DNA of 14,455 bases from Clostridiaceae bacterium (GTDB taxonomy: Bacteria > Bacillota > Clostridia > Clostridiales > Clostridiaceae), in contig DOKV01000070.1 of the NCBI GenBank assembly GCA_003510765.1, positions 1 to 14,455 on the forward strand, given 5' to 3'. Below are positions 8,143 through 14,455 of the stretch, in pieces. Position 1 is the first letter of the stretch, and every line of letters begins with the position of its first letter. The position numbers and the translations under genes are program-made. The notes under the pieces are model-generated. The model made no database searches. It was not told the DNA's origin and was given only the letters and a program-made list of their open reading frames with translations.

Positions 8143-8280
8143 TTACTGATTTCTTTTGAGCAGCAAGGTCAAGATGTAATTGTTCAGAGAACGGTTTTCT
8201 TTTTCCGCCTCTTTCAGCAACTCTTCCTTCAGCTCCACAGGCAATGTGAATAGGATCTTGGTTTTAGGTTCTTTTTTCAT
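8143..8280 (-). CDS. Small ribbon-helix-helix DNA-binding protein (45 aa)
   Basis: The 45-aa product starts MKKEPKTKILFTLPVELKEE and ends RSLNNYILTLLLKRNQ. The pattern is a basic N-terminus, a short strand (KILFTLP, about 8-14), a charged helix (about 15-29), then RSLNNYI leading into a second helix. This is the layout of Arc/CopG/MetJ-type ribbon-helix-helix domains, which dimerise and insert the paired strands into the DNA major groove. ATG at 8280-8278 has GAGGAGG at 8295-8289. It has its own promoter and terminator and no partner gene, so an antitoxin role has no local support; autorepressor or free-standing regulator is possible. It interrupts an otherwise conserved cdsA-dxr neighbourhood. 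The specific function and target are unknown. Confidence 0.85.
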   Translation of the reverse strand: MKKEPKTKILFTLPVELKEELLKEAEKENRSLNNYILTLLLKRNQ

Positions 8281-8328
8281 AAAGGCACCCTCCTCGTTGA
8301 GTTATATGACACAATTACTGTTATATAT

Positions 8329-8357
8329 ACTATAAACGTGATGACCCAACAAATCAA
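8329..8357 (-). promoter_or_regulatory. Promoter of the ribbon-helix-helix gene
   Basis: -35 TTGATT (8357-8352), a 17-nt spacer and -10 TATAGT (8334-8329). The predicted start near 8322 leaves a leader of about 42 nt before the ATG. The region just downstream is AT-rich with overlapping TATA-type half-palindromes (8308-8337), a plausible but unproven place for an autoregulatory operator. Confidence 0.65.
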
Positions 8358-8410
8358 TATATATTATTTAAATTTCTTATGAACATCTTAAATTTTTCCC
8401 TATTGCATTG

Positions 8411-8440
8411 AAAAAGAGCCACACCAGAAGCATGACTCTT
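8411..8440 (-). terminator. Intrinsic terminator after cdsA
   Basis: On the minus strand AAGAGTCATGC pairs with GTGTGGCTCTT over 11 bp (three G-U pairs) around a TTCTG loop, followed by a U-tract down to 8411. It lies about 50 nt after the cdsA stop and closes the pyrH-frr-uppS-cdsA unit. Confidence 0.8.
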
Positions 8441-8490
8441 CATTATCACCCTAGTGAAAACCTAGCCCCTGAAGATGTTTTTCCACTACT

Positions 8491-9282
8491 TTAGAGCAAG
8501 TAGGATGTATACACATAGACCACCAGTGCTACAAACAAGATGGAATCAAAACGGTCTAAGACCCCTCCATGTCCTGGAATGAGCTTGGGATAATCCTTTT
8601 CTCCAGCATATCGTTTGATGGACGAGGCCGCAAGGTCTCCCAGTTGACCAAAAAATGCACCCAAAAAGCCCATAATGAGAAAATGGATCAAGGCCACTGA
8701 AAGGGTAGCTGGCCATAGATACCCTAAAAGTACTGCTCCTAGAGTTCCACCAAAGAGCCCCCCCACAGCACCTTCAACGGTTTTCTTTGGGCTCACCCTC
8801 TCAATGAGTTTGTGTTTCCCAAACATTCTCCCCGTACGGTAGGCCAAGGTATCGCAGACCCAGGAACTGATGAATACCAAGTATACATAGACCTGACCTC
8901 CGTCTTTTTGACTTAATAGAAGGATCAGACTGAAGAGCACTCCTGCATAAAGGATGCCCATGAGGGTGATGCCCACATCCACCAAGGTGGTTTCTTCTTG
9001 AAAAATCATATAGAGGAATCCAAAAGCTAAGGCTAGTGCCAGTAGCACACCTAAATGACTTAATGGATCTTCTAGGATGAATACACTGGCATAATACAAC
9101 GCCAAGGTGAGGTATCCCACAAGCCCCAGGGGCTTATGACCTTTTTTAGACACCACAAAATAGTATTCATACAGAGCGCGAAAAGACAACGTCACCACGA
9201 TGAATTTTAACCACCAACCACCTAAAAAAAACAGTGCTAAAATGGGTAGAAGAATTACTGCCCCTATATAACGATTATTCAT
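8491..9282 (-). CDS. cdsA: Phosphatidate cytidylyltransferase (CDP-diacylglycerol synthase)
   Basis: Integral membrane enzyme making CDP-diacylglycerol from phosphatidic acid and CTP, the branch-point precursor of phospholipids. It has 263 aa, normal length, and is highly hydrophobic with about seven to eight membrane segments. The family signature is complete at about 220-246: S-x-I-K-R, K-D near 229-230, then LIPGHGGVLDRFD (234-246) with the acidic residues expected to bind metal. A second conserved patch, SPKKTVEG, is at 164-171. The ATG overlaps the uppS end by 8 nt and has GGAGGGG upstream, so coupled translation is likely. It is the last gene of its unit, followed by a terminator. Confidence 0.96.
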   Translation of the reverse strand: MNNRYIGAVILLPILALFFLGGWWLKFIVVTLSFRALYEYYFVVSKKGHKPLGLVGYLTLALYYASVFILEDPLSHLGVLLALALAFGFLYMIFQEETTLVDVGITLMGILYAGVLFSLILLLSQKDGGQVYVYLVFISSWVCDTLAYRTGRMFGKHKLIERVSPKKTVEGAVGGLFGGTLGAVLLGYLWPATLSVALIHFLIMGFLGAFFGQLGDLAASSIKRYAGEKDYPKLIPGHGGVLDRFDSILFVALVVYVYTSYLL

Positions 9283-10042
9283 CCTTCACCCCTCCAAAAC
9301 GACGATCTCTTTTCTGGTAGTCTGCTATGGCGAGGCGAAGATGCGCCTCAGTGAAATCTGGCCAGTACGTATCATGAAACCACAGTTCACTATACGCTCC
9401 TTGATACAGTAAGAAATTAGACAATCGCAGTTCTCCACTGGGCCTTATAATCAGCTCAGGGTCTGGTTGCCCCTTGGTATATAAAAACTCTTTAAAGGAC
9501 TCTTCTGTCAAAGATTCTTTACGAAAGGTGCCTTCGTCCATGGCCTCAAGAAGCGCTTCTATCCCTTGGATGATTTCTTCTCGCCCGCCATAGTTTAAGG
9601 CTAAGTTCATCTGTACACCTGTATTGTTTTTGGTCTTCTCCTTGGCTAGACGCAGTTCTTGTTGTGCAATTTCAGGAAGCCCTTCAATGCTGCCAATGAA
9701 GTTCACCACCACATTATTCTCATGAAGTTCTTGGAGTTCATTTTTAAGATACTCCACCAGTAACGTCATGAGTGCATGCACTTCATCTTTTGGTCGTTTC
9801 CAGTTTTCCGTGGAAAAAGCATAGAGGGTCAGATACCTGACCCCTAGTCTATTGCACTCTTTCAAAATTCTTCGAATGGTTTCAACGCCTGCTTTGTGAC
9901 CCAAGGTTCTTGGTAGATTCCTTTTCTTGGCCCACCGTCCATTACCGTCCATGATGATGCCGATGTGCTTTGGTATTCTGGAAAGATCCAAGGCTCCTTC
10001 TTCCGTCACCTCTGCACTGTGTTTTTTAAAAAAATTAAACAT
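9275..10042 (-). CDS. uppS: Isoprenyl transferase (undecaprenyl diphosphate synthase)
   Basis: Cis-prenyltransferase that condenses isopentenyl units onto farnesyl-PP to make undecaprenyl-PP, the lipid carrier for peptidoglycan and wall polymers. I choose ATG 10042-10040 (255 aa) because AGAAGGG lies five nt upstream; the frame also allows a GTG at 10066, one nt after the frr stop, without a good ribosome-binding site (263 aa). Motifs counted from the ATG: MDGNGRWA at 31-38 with catalytic D32; FSTENWKRP at 76-84; and DPELIIRPSGELRLSNFLLY at 194-213, then GAYSELWF. The 'RPSGE' form replaces the RTSGE or RTGGE of Bacillus and E. coli. It overlaps cdsA by 8 nt. Confidence 0.94.
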   Translation of the reverse strand: MFNFFKKHSAEVTEEGALDLSRIPKHIGIIMDGNGRWAKKRNLPRTLGHKAGVETIRRILKECNRLGVRYLTLYAFSTENWKRPKDEVHALMTLLVEYLKNELQELHENNVVVNFIGSIEGLPEIAQQELRLAKEKTKNNTGVQMNLALNYGGREEIIQGIEALLEAMDEGTFRKESLTEESFKEFLYTKGQPDPELIIRPSGELRLSNFLLYQGAYSELWFHDTYWPDFTEAHLRLAIADYQKRDRRFGGVKDE

Positions 10043-10067
10043 CTTTACCCTTCTTTCGAAATGCACG

Positions 10068-10619
10068 CTAGACGGTCATGATTTCCTTTTCTTTGGCTTG
10101 AAGAATGAGATCTACTTTCTTGATATACTCATCCACACGTTTCTGTACATCCTCTTCGCCCTTTTTCACTTCATCCTCAGAAACTTCCTTCTTCATGGAT
10201 TTGATTTTTTCAATAACATCTCTTCTGATGGAGCGAATGGCGATCTTTGCCTCTTCCCCCTTCTTATGAACCACTTTCACAAGATTCTTTCTGGTTTCTT
10301 CGGTGAGTTCAGGAATGATGAGACGAATCACAGAACCATCATTATTGGGATTTAGGTTTAAATCAGACATGTTGACCGCTTTTTCAATGGCCTTTAAGGC
10401 GGATTTTTCCCAGGGCGTAATCATAAGGACTCTAGGCTCTGGTGTAGTCACATTCCCTACCTGACTCACTGGCACCATACTTCCATAATACTCCACTTCA
10501 AGTCGATCTAGCATGGTAGGGTTGGCTCTTCCCGCTTTTAAAGTTCCCAGTTCCCCTTCTAGATTGTTGATGGTTTTCCCCATCTTTTCTTCTAAAGTTT
10601 TCATTAAGTCTTTGAACAT
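10068..10619 (-). CDS. frr: Ribosome recycling factor
   Basis: Splits post-termination ribosomes together with EF-G. At 183 aa it is the usual length. Domain I is formed by the long N- and C-terminal helices (about 1-28 and 105-183), with the hallmark GELGTLKAGRANPTMLDRL (22-40). Domain II holds VSQVGNVTTPEPRVLMITPW (51-70). The basic IAIRSIRRDVIEKIK stretch (126-140) is the conserved ribosome-contact helix. ATG has GGAGG about nine nt upstream. It sits 41 nt after pyrH and two nt before the longest possible uppS frame, within one transcription unit. Confidence 0.97.
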   Translation of the reverse strand: MFKDLMKTLEEKMGKTINNLEGELGTLKAGRANPTMLDRLEVEYYGSMVPVSQVGNVTTPEPRVLMITPWEKSALKAIEKAVNMSDLNLNPNNDGSVIRLIIPELTEETRKNLVKVVHKKGEEAKIAIRSIRRDVIEKIKSMKKEVSEDEVKKGEEDVQKRVDEYIKKVDLILQAKEKEIMTV

Positions 10620-10660
10620 TGTCTTTCCTCCTCTTCTATCCTTGATGAATTTTTTTCAAT

Positions 10661-11377
10661 CTATTCTTTGCAATCAATAATGGTGCCATTAGATTCACCG
10701 GAAATGGCTTTTAAAATATTGCCTTCTCCATCTAATCCAAATACGATGATGGGAATAGCGTTGTCTTTACAAAGGGTGATGGCTGTGATGTCCATGACTT
10801 TCAAGTCTCTTTCGATGACATCCCGATAGGTTAACCTATCCAGTTTCTTGGCTTCTGGATATAGATTAGGATCCATATCATAGACACCATCCACTTTCTT
10901 CGCCAGCAAAATACACTCTGCATCAATTTCCGCAGCCCGAAGTGCTGCTGCTGTATCCGTTGTGAAGTATGGATTGCCAGAACCTGCAGCAAAGATGACA
11001 ACACGTCCTTTTTCCAGGTGTCGCACTGCACGTCTTCTAATAAAGGGTTCTGCAATTTCTCGCATTTCTATGGCAGATTGCACCCTGGTTTCAATACCGA
11101 GGTCTTCAAGAGAATTTTGAAGGGCCAATGCATTGATACATGTAGCCAGCATACCCATATTGTCTGCTGTCACACGATCCATACCACTGCCTTCTCTTCC
11201 TCTCCAAATGTTTCCCGCACCAATAACCGCGCCAACCTCAACGCCCATATCCACAAGACCTTTGATTTCTTCAGCAATTCTTTTGGCCACACTGAAGTCT
11301 ATGCCAAATCCATTGGTTCCAGCTAAGGACTCTCCTGATAATTTAAGCATGACGCGCTTGTATTTCGGTTCACTCAT
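10661..11377 (-). CDS. pyrH: Uridylate (UMP) kinase
   Basis: Phosphorylates UMP to UDP for pyrimidine nucleotide supply; forms a cytoplasmic hexamer in known members and belongs to the amino acid kinase fold. It has 238 aa. The phosphate-binding KLSGE is at 12-16, the glycine-rich GAGNIWRG at 53-60, and the UMP/ATP region [15 protein letters not shown] at 130-144. ATG has GGAGGT close upstream. It begins a new transcription unit after the strong tsf terminator, with an extended -10 element just ahead. Confidence 0.97.
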   Translation of the reverse strand: MSEPKYKRVMLKLSGESLAGTNGFGIDFSVAKRIAEEIKGLVDMGVEVGAVIGAGNIWRGREGSGMDRVTADNMGMLATCINALALQNSLEDLGIETRVQSAIEMREIAEPFIRRRAVRHLEKGRVVIFAAGSGNPYFTTDTAAALRAAEIDAECILLAKKVDGVYDMDPNLYPEAKKLDRLTYRDVIERDLKVMDITAITLCKDNAIPIIVFGLDGEGNILKAISGESNGTIIDCKE

Positions 11378-11406
11378 ATTAACCTCCGTATATGCATTCT
11401 ATTTCT

Positions 11407-11415
11407 ATTCTACCA
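11407..11415 (-). promoter_or_regulatory. Possible extended -10 promoter for pyrH
   Basis: TGG-TAGAAT on the minus strand (11415-11407), with a second TAGAAT at 11401-11396. No recognisable -35 exists at the right distance, since that position falls in the tsf terminator stem. An extended -10 can compensate. Transcription would start about 20-25 nt before the pyrH ATG. Confidence 0.45.
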
Positions 11416-11423
11416 ATTATTTT

Positions 11424-11454
11424 AAAAAAAGAGAACACCAAGGTGTTCTCTTTT
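11424..11454 (-). terminator. Strong intrinsic terminator after tsf
   Basis: On the minus strand AAAAGAGAACAC pairs perfectly with GTGTTCTCTTTT (12 bp, CTTG tetraloop), and the T run continues to 11424. It begins about 30 nt after the tsf stop and separates rpsB-tsf from pyrH. Confidence 0.92.
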
Positions 11455-11484
11455 ACATTCTTTCGAATCCTTGTATCGATTTTC

Positions 11485-12396
11485 TTACTTGCTTTGTCCC
11501 ATTTGAGCAGCAACTTCAGCAGCGAAATCAACTTCTTCTCTTTCGATTCCTTCGCCCTTCTCAAATCTTACGAACTTCACAAGCTCAATGTTTCCATTCT
11601 TCTTGGACTCTTCTTTAATAAATGCTTCGATGGAAAGATCTGGGTTCTTCACGAACATCTGATTCACCAGACATACTTCCTTAAAGAACTTATTGATTCT
11701 TCCATCAACCATCTTGTCAACAATCTTTTCTGGCTTGCCTTCATTTAGCGCTTGCACTCTGTAGATTTCTCTTTCTCTTGCAATGGTATCTGCATCCACT
11801 GAAGAGTTGTCTAAAAATTGTGGGTTTAGTGCAGCCACATGCATGGCAATATCCTTTGCTACAGAAGACACCGCATCTGTTGCATTATCAGCCTTCACTT
11901 CCACAAGAACACCAATCTTACCACCCATATGGATGTAAGAAGCCACAAGGCCTTCTGGTGCAGAAATCTTTTCATATCTTCTGAGGTTCATGTTTTCGCC
12001 AAGCTTTGCAATAAGAGCAGTGATGGCATCTTGAACTGTTCCTTCTCCATGAGAAAGTGCCTTCACAGCTTCTAAATCTACCACATCGTTCTTTGCCACA
12101 GCTTCAGCAATGTCATTAGCCAAGGCAATGAAAGCTTCATTGGCAGAAACAAAGTCTGTTTCACAGTTTAGTTCGATGATAGAAGCATTTTTGTGATCTT
12201 CAGAAATATAAGTTGCGATAACCCCTTCAGCGGCTACTCTTCCTGATTTCTTCGCTGCAGAAGCCAATCCCTTTTCTCTTAGGATATCCACGGCCTTTTC
12301 TAAGTCACCTTCCGCTTGGGTCAATGCTTTCTTACAATCCATCATCCCTGCGCCTGTCTTATCTCTTAATTCTTTAACAATTTTTGCACTAATCAA
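11485..12396 (-). CDS. tsf: Translation elongation factor Ts
   Basis: Guanine-nucleotide exchange factor that regenerates EF-Tu-GTP. At 303 aa it is slightly longer than the Bacillus protein. The N-terminal UBA-like module (about 1-40) carries [19 protein letters not shown]; the core contains the EF-Tu contact motif TDFVS at 80-84; the C-terminal half follows with a helical hairpin near 200-250. The start is TTG 12396-12394, with AGGAGG eight nt upstream (12410-12405) and no in-frame ATG upstream. An out-of-frame ATG lies between the ribosome-binding site and the TTG. It is co-transcribed with rpsB, 84 nt downstream of it, with a hairpin in the gap. Confidence 0.96.
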   Translation of the reverse strand: MISAKIVKELRDKTGAGMMDCKKALTQAEGDLEKAVDILREKGLASAAKKSGRVAAEGVIATYISEDHKNASIIELNCETDFVSANEAFIALANDIAEAVAKNDVVDLEAVKALSHGEGTVQDAITALIAKLGENMNLRRYEKISAPEGLVASYIHMGGKIGVLVEVKADNATDAVSSVAKDIAMHVAALNPQFLDNSSVDADTIAREREIYRVQALNEGKPEKIVDKMVDGRINKFFKEVCLVNQMFVKNPDLSIEAFIKEESKKNGNIELVKFVRFEKGEGIEREEVDFAAEVAAQMGQSK

Positions 12397-12445
12397 CGTA
12401 CATTCCTCCTAAATCCTATTCCATTTTTCATCTGATTCTATAAGA

Positions 12446-12473
12446 AAAGGTAAATGGAAAACCACCTACCTTT
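12446..12473 (-). promoter_or_regulatory. Intercistronic hairpin between rpsB and tsf
   Basis: On the minus strand AAAGGTAGGTGG pairs along its full length with CCATTTACCTTT (12 bp, two G-U) around a TTTT loop, starting 8 nt after the rpsB stop. The tail is TCTTATAG, so the U-tract is poor. It could be a partial terminator that lowers tsf relative to rpsB, or an mRNA-stabilising or processing element. Confidence 0.6.
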
Positions 12474-12480
12474 CACTTTT

Positions 12481-13182
12481 TTACTCAGCTATTTCTTCGC
12501 CTTGTCTTGCTTCCAGAATAGCATCTCCCAGTCTACCTGTGATCAGCTTTACCGCTCTAATTGCATCATCATTTCCAGGAATGATGTAATCAATTTCGTC
12601 TGGATCGCAGTTTGTATCCACGATGGCTACGATTGGAATATTCAACGCCTTTGCTTCAGCAATGGCAATTCTTTCCTTTCTTGGGTCCACAATGAAAATC
12701 GCACCGATATTGTTTACGTCAAGATTCTGGATTCCACCAAGATTCTTCTCAAGCTTCTCCAGTTCATGCATCAAGGATGCAACTTCTTTCTTTGGAAGTA
12801 CGTCGAAGATTCCATCTTCTTGCATCTTTCTGATTTCTTCCATTCTAGCAATTCTCTTCTTGATGGTGCCAAAGTTTGTAAGCATTCCACCAAGCCATCT
12901 GTTGTTTACGAAGTGCATGTTTGCTCTTAGCGCTTCTTCTTGAATCGCTTCTTGAGCTTGCTTCTTTGTACCAACAAATAGTACATCCTTACCTTCTGCT
13001 GCAACTTCTCTTACGAAGTCATAAGCCACGTCGATAAGTTTTACGGTCTTTTGAAGATCGATGATGTAGATCCCGTTTCTTTCTGTGAAGATGTAAGGAG
13101 CCATCTTAGGGTTCCATCTTCTTGTCTGATGTCCGAAGTGAACACCCGCCTCTAAAAGCTGTTTCATTGAAATTACTGCCAT
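12481..13182 (-). CDS. rpsB: Small-subunit ribosomal protein S2
   Basis: Structural protein of the 30S subunit, added late in assembly. It has 233 aa. The N-terminal [19 protein letters not shown] (9-27) and [15 protein letters not shown] (32-46) are hallmark S2 sequences, as are [12 protein letters not shown] (92-103), [16 protein letters not shown] (162-177) and [20 protein letters not shown] (188-207). ATG has AGGAGGT seven nt upstream. It leads the rpsB-tsf unit behind a strong promoter and a leader of about 100 nt that can fold, consistent with the feedback control by S2 known in other bacteria; that link is inferred here. Confidence 0.98.
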   Translation of the reverse strand: MAVISMKQLLEAGVHFGHQTRRWNPKMAPYIFTERNGIYIIDLQKTVKLIDVAYDFVREVAAEGKDVLFVGTKKQAQEAIQEEALRANMHFVNNRWLGGMLTNFGTIKKRIARMEEIRKMQEDGIFDVLPKKEVASLMHELEKLEKNLGGIQNLDVNNIGAIFIVDPRKERIAIAEAKALNIPIVAIVDTNCDPDEIDYIIPGNDDAIRAVKLITGRLGDAILEARQGEEIAE

Positions 13183-13226
13183 TTTTATTACCTCCTGGTT
13201 TTTAACCTTCCATTTATCTCCACTCT

Positions 13227-13257
13227 CAGCGCAACCAATCTCTTGGCAACCGCCCTG
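13227..13257 (-). promoter_or_regulatory. Structured element in rpsB leader (candidate S2-binding RNA)
   Basis: On the minus strand CAGGGC (13257-13252) can pair with GCGCTG (13232-13227) with one G-G mismatch. Across an asymmetric internal loop, CCAA pairs with TTGG around a GAGA (GNRA-type) tetraloop. It lies in the middle of the predicted leader, some 45 nt before the ATG. No U-tract follows, so control would be at translation rather than termination. I cannot match it to a named RNA family from memory. Confidence 0.4.
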
Positions 13258-13292
13258 AAATCAATAAATGTGATTATTTTTTATCCTCGAGT

Positions 13293-13321
13293 ATTATACC
13301 ATAGACATTCTCTATGCGCAA
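13293..13321 (-). promoter_or_regulatory. Strong promoter of rpsB-tsf
   Basis: -35 TTGCGC (13321-13316), a 17-nt spacer and a perfect extended -10 TGG-TATAAT (ending 13293). The spacer is occupied by an inverted repeat, CATAGA-5nt-TCTATG (13316-13300). The predicted start near 13286 leaves a leader of about 104 nt. Confidence 0.85.
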
Positions 13322-13322
13322 C

Positions 13323-13345
13323 AAAAACCAGTAAAACTGGTTTTT
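13323..13345 (-). terminator. Intrinsic terminator after codY
   Basis: On the minus strand AAAAACCAG pairs with CTGGTTTTT (9 bp, TTTTA loop), followed by GTT. It lies 33 nt after the codY stop and directly abuts the rpsB -35 box, separating the two units. Confidence 0.8.
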
Positions 13346-13378
13346 GAAGAAAATACCCTTCTGCTGTGCAAAAGTTCA

Positions 13379-14152
13379 CTATTTTTTGATTTGAAGCTTT
13401 TCCAGCAGTTTGTCGTTCAGTATGGTGATTCTTGTGCCCTTCATACCCAAGGATCTGGATTTGATGACCCCGGCACTTTCAAGTTTCCGAAGGGCATTGA
13501 CGATGACAGATCTTGTGATACCCACTTTATCCGCAATTCTTGAAGCCACTAGTAGTCCTTCATCACCATCTAACTCACGGAAAATATGATTCACCGCTTC
13601 CTTCTCACTGTAGGACAGTGTTTGGATGGCCAAATCTACCACATCATTCTTCCTTTGATCTTCTTCACTTTCCAGCTGCTTAGATCGTAGGATCTCTAGA
13701 CCAATGATGGTTGCAGAATACTCTGCAAGAACAATGTCTTCATCGTTGAAGGGGTCCTCTAAGGACACCAAAATCACTGTCCCTAACCGCTCACGATTCC
13801 CGTTGATGGGTACAATGGTGGTGATTTTGTTCTTACCTTCATACTCTTTTTCGATGTTTAGTACTTGACGTTCATCAGAAGAGAGGTTTACCAAGGTTTC
13901 CCCCACTCTAAGTAGCGTATCGTTGTACTCATCGCTGTATTTCATCTCTTCCAATATGGAAGTGTGCTCATCTTTTGTGGTGAACTCATGTGTAAACTTG
14001 TGTCCAAGGATCTTTCCTCTTCTGCTTACAACATAGATATCTGAGTGCAGTTCTTCACTGAGAATCTCACAAATATCATCAAAAACCACCGGTTCCGTCC
14101 CTGATTTTTGAAGTATCTTATTGAGTTTTCTTGTTTTGTTCAATAATGACAT
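13379..14152 (-). CDS. codY: GTP-sensing transcriptional pleiotropic repressor CodY
   Basis: Global regulator of low-GC Gram-positives that senses branched-chain amino acids and GTP and represses nutrient-scavenging genes during rich growth. It has 257 aa from ATG 14152-14150, chosen because the product begins [14 protein letters not shown], like known CodY N-termini, and AGGGGG lies just upstream. The frame extends 18 codons further to an ATG at 14206, but that reads through the leader. The N-terminal GAF ligand domain (about 1-155) contains [13 protein letters not shown] (41-53). The C-terminal winged HTH is nearly canonical: [20 protein letters not shown] (200-219), then [20 protein letters not shown] (220-239). 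It is a single-gene unit with its own promoter and terminator. Confidence 0.97.
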   Translation of the reverse strand: MSLLNKTRKLNKILQKSGTEPVVFDDICEILSEELHSDIYVVSRRGKILGHKFTHEFTTKDEHTSILEEMKYSDEYNDTLLRVGETLVNLSSDERQVLNIEKEYEGKNKITTIVPINGNRERLGTVILVSLEDPFNDEDIVLAEYSATIIGLEILRSKQLESEEDQRKNDVVDLAIQTLSYSEKEAVNHIFRELDGDEGLLVASRIADKVGITRSVIVNALRKLESAGVIKSRSLGMKGTRITILNDKLLEKLQIKK

Positions 14153-14218
14153 CTTGTATCCCCCTATTCTTTCTATGATAATATTGTGAATATTTAGAAT
14201 TGTCATTGGTCCATGAAA

Positions 14219-14247
14219 ATAATATCACATTTAAAAAGATTATTCAA
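14219..14247 (-). promoter_or_regulatory. Promoter of codY
   Basis: -35 TTGAAT (14247-14242), a 17-nt spacer and -10 TATTAT (14224-14219) with TGA extension. The predicted start near 14212 gives a leader of about 60 nt. Since transcription would begin at or near the ATG at 14206, this supports the shorter CodY start. Confidence 0.7.
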
Positions 14248-14455
14248 TAATTTTACACAATTCAACCTATCCCACGGCTTGTTAATTATTGACAATCCTC
14301 GGCGTAAATTCCGATGGTTTTATAATAGATTCTGAATATTTAACCCTATGAATTTCTTCTGCTCCATTTCCTTTGTTGAAATTAAGTGAATTCTTGTTCA
14401 TTTGTTCGCATCTAAAGAAAATATTTTATTTCAATCCTCTTTTATGCCAAAAAAA
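14248..14455 (-). other. Non-coding region upstream of codY promoter
   Basis: About 200 AT-rich bases with no gene I can support. On the minus strand it contains a CodY-box-like 15-mer (14340-14326, 11 of 15 matches to AATTTTCnGAAAATT), an imperfect 17-bp palindrome (14295-14279), and a T7 run at the right edge that may be the tail of an upstream gene's terminator. A 39-codon open frame (14401-14282) has no ribosome-binding site and is not called. Confidence 0.4.

Noticed and set aside
8143-8280. Antitoxin of a toxin-antitoxin pair
   Set aside because: The fold is compatible, but no toxin frame exists on either side before the terminators, so the pair cannot be supported.
10043-10066. GTG start for uppS one nt after the frr stop
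   Set aside because: No ribosome-binding site at suitable spacing, whereas AGAAGGG precedes the ATG at 10042. Not excluded, since coupling to frr termination could permit it.
14153-14206. Extended CodY start adding 18 residues
   Set aside because: No RBS at 14206; predicted transcription starts near 14212; the family N-terminus begins at the ATG at 14152, which has AGGGGG upstream.
14288-14326. Plus-strand promoter TTGACA ... TATAAT near 14289-14326
   Set aside because: The boxes are 26 nt apart, far beyond the 16-18 nt needed, and no plus-strand gene follows.
14282-14401. A 39-codon minus-strand open frame starting MNKNSLNFNK upstream of codY
   Set aside because: No ribosome-binding site, no recognisable domain, and it lies in AT-rich DNA upstream of the codY promoter where frames of this size arise by chance.

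Overview
The window is about 14.5 kb of core housekeeping chromosome from a low-to-moderate GC Firmicute, most likely a member of the Clostridia. The support is a Gram-positive PolC-type replicative polymerase, a CodY regulator, strong AGGAGG ribosome-binding sites, extended -10 promoters (TGnTATAAT-like) and the gene order codY-rpsB-tsf-pyrH-frr-uppS-cdsA-dxr-rseP-ispG-polC-rimP. The genus cannot be fixed from sequence reading alone. Every gene found is on the minus strand, so transcription runs from high to low coordinates.

Layout in transcription order. At 14153-14455 lies a non-coding region with the codY promoter and two weak operator-like palindromes. codY (GTP/branched-chain amino acid sensing repressor) ends in its own intrinsic terminator. 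rpsB-tsf (ribosomal protein S2 and EF-Ts) follows from a strong promoter through a structured leader of about 100 nt. A hairpin lies between the two genes and a strong terminator follows tsf. pyrH-frr-uppS-cdsA (UMP kinase, ribosome recycling factor, undecaprenyl-PP synthase, CDP-diacylglycerol synthase) then run tightly packed to a terminator at 8411-8440. Next comes a self-contained unit not usual in this conserved string: a 45-codon ribbon-helix-helix gene with its own promoter, ribosome-binding site and terminator, bracketed by a 12-bp direct repeat. After a 350-nt non-coding stretch, dxr-rseP-ispG-polC (MEP isoprenoid enzymes, site-2 protease, replicative polymerase) form a tight run with a 1-nt overlap and short gaps. 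Three nt after the polC stop a new promoter begins, followed by a three-hairpin leader and the first 37 codons of rimP, presumably opening the rimP-nusA-infB operon.

The genes form the familiar growth-linked cluster: translation factors, pyrimidine nucleotide supply, the lipid carrier and phospholipid branch (UppS, CdsA), its isoprenoid precursors (Dxr, IspG), envelope proteolysis (RseP) and DNA replication (PolC). All complete genes look intact, with catalytic residues present. I see no new multi-gene system. The points worth a second look are the inserted ribbon-helix-helix cassette, the leaders of rimP, rpsB and dxr, and a palindrome inside the rpsB promoter.
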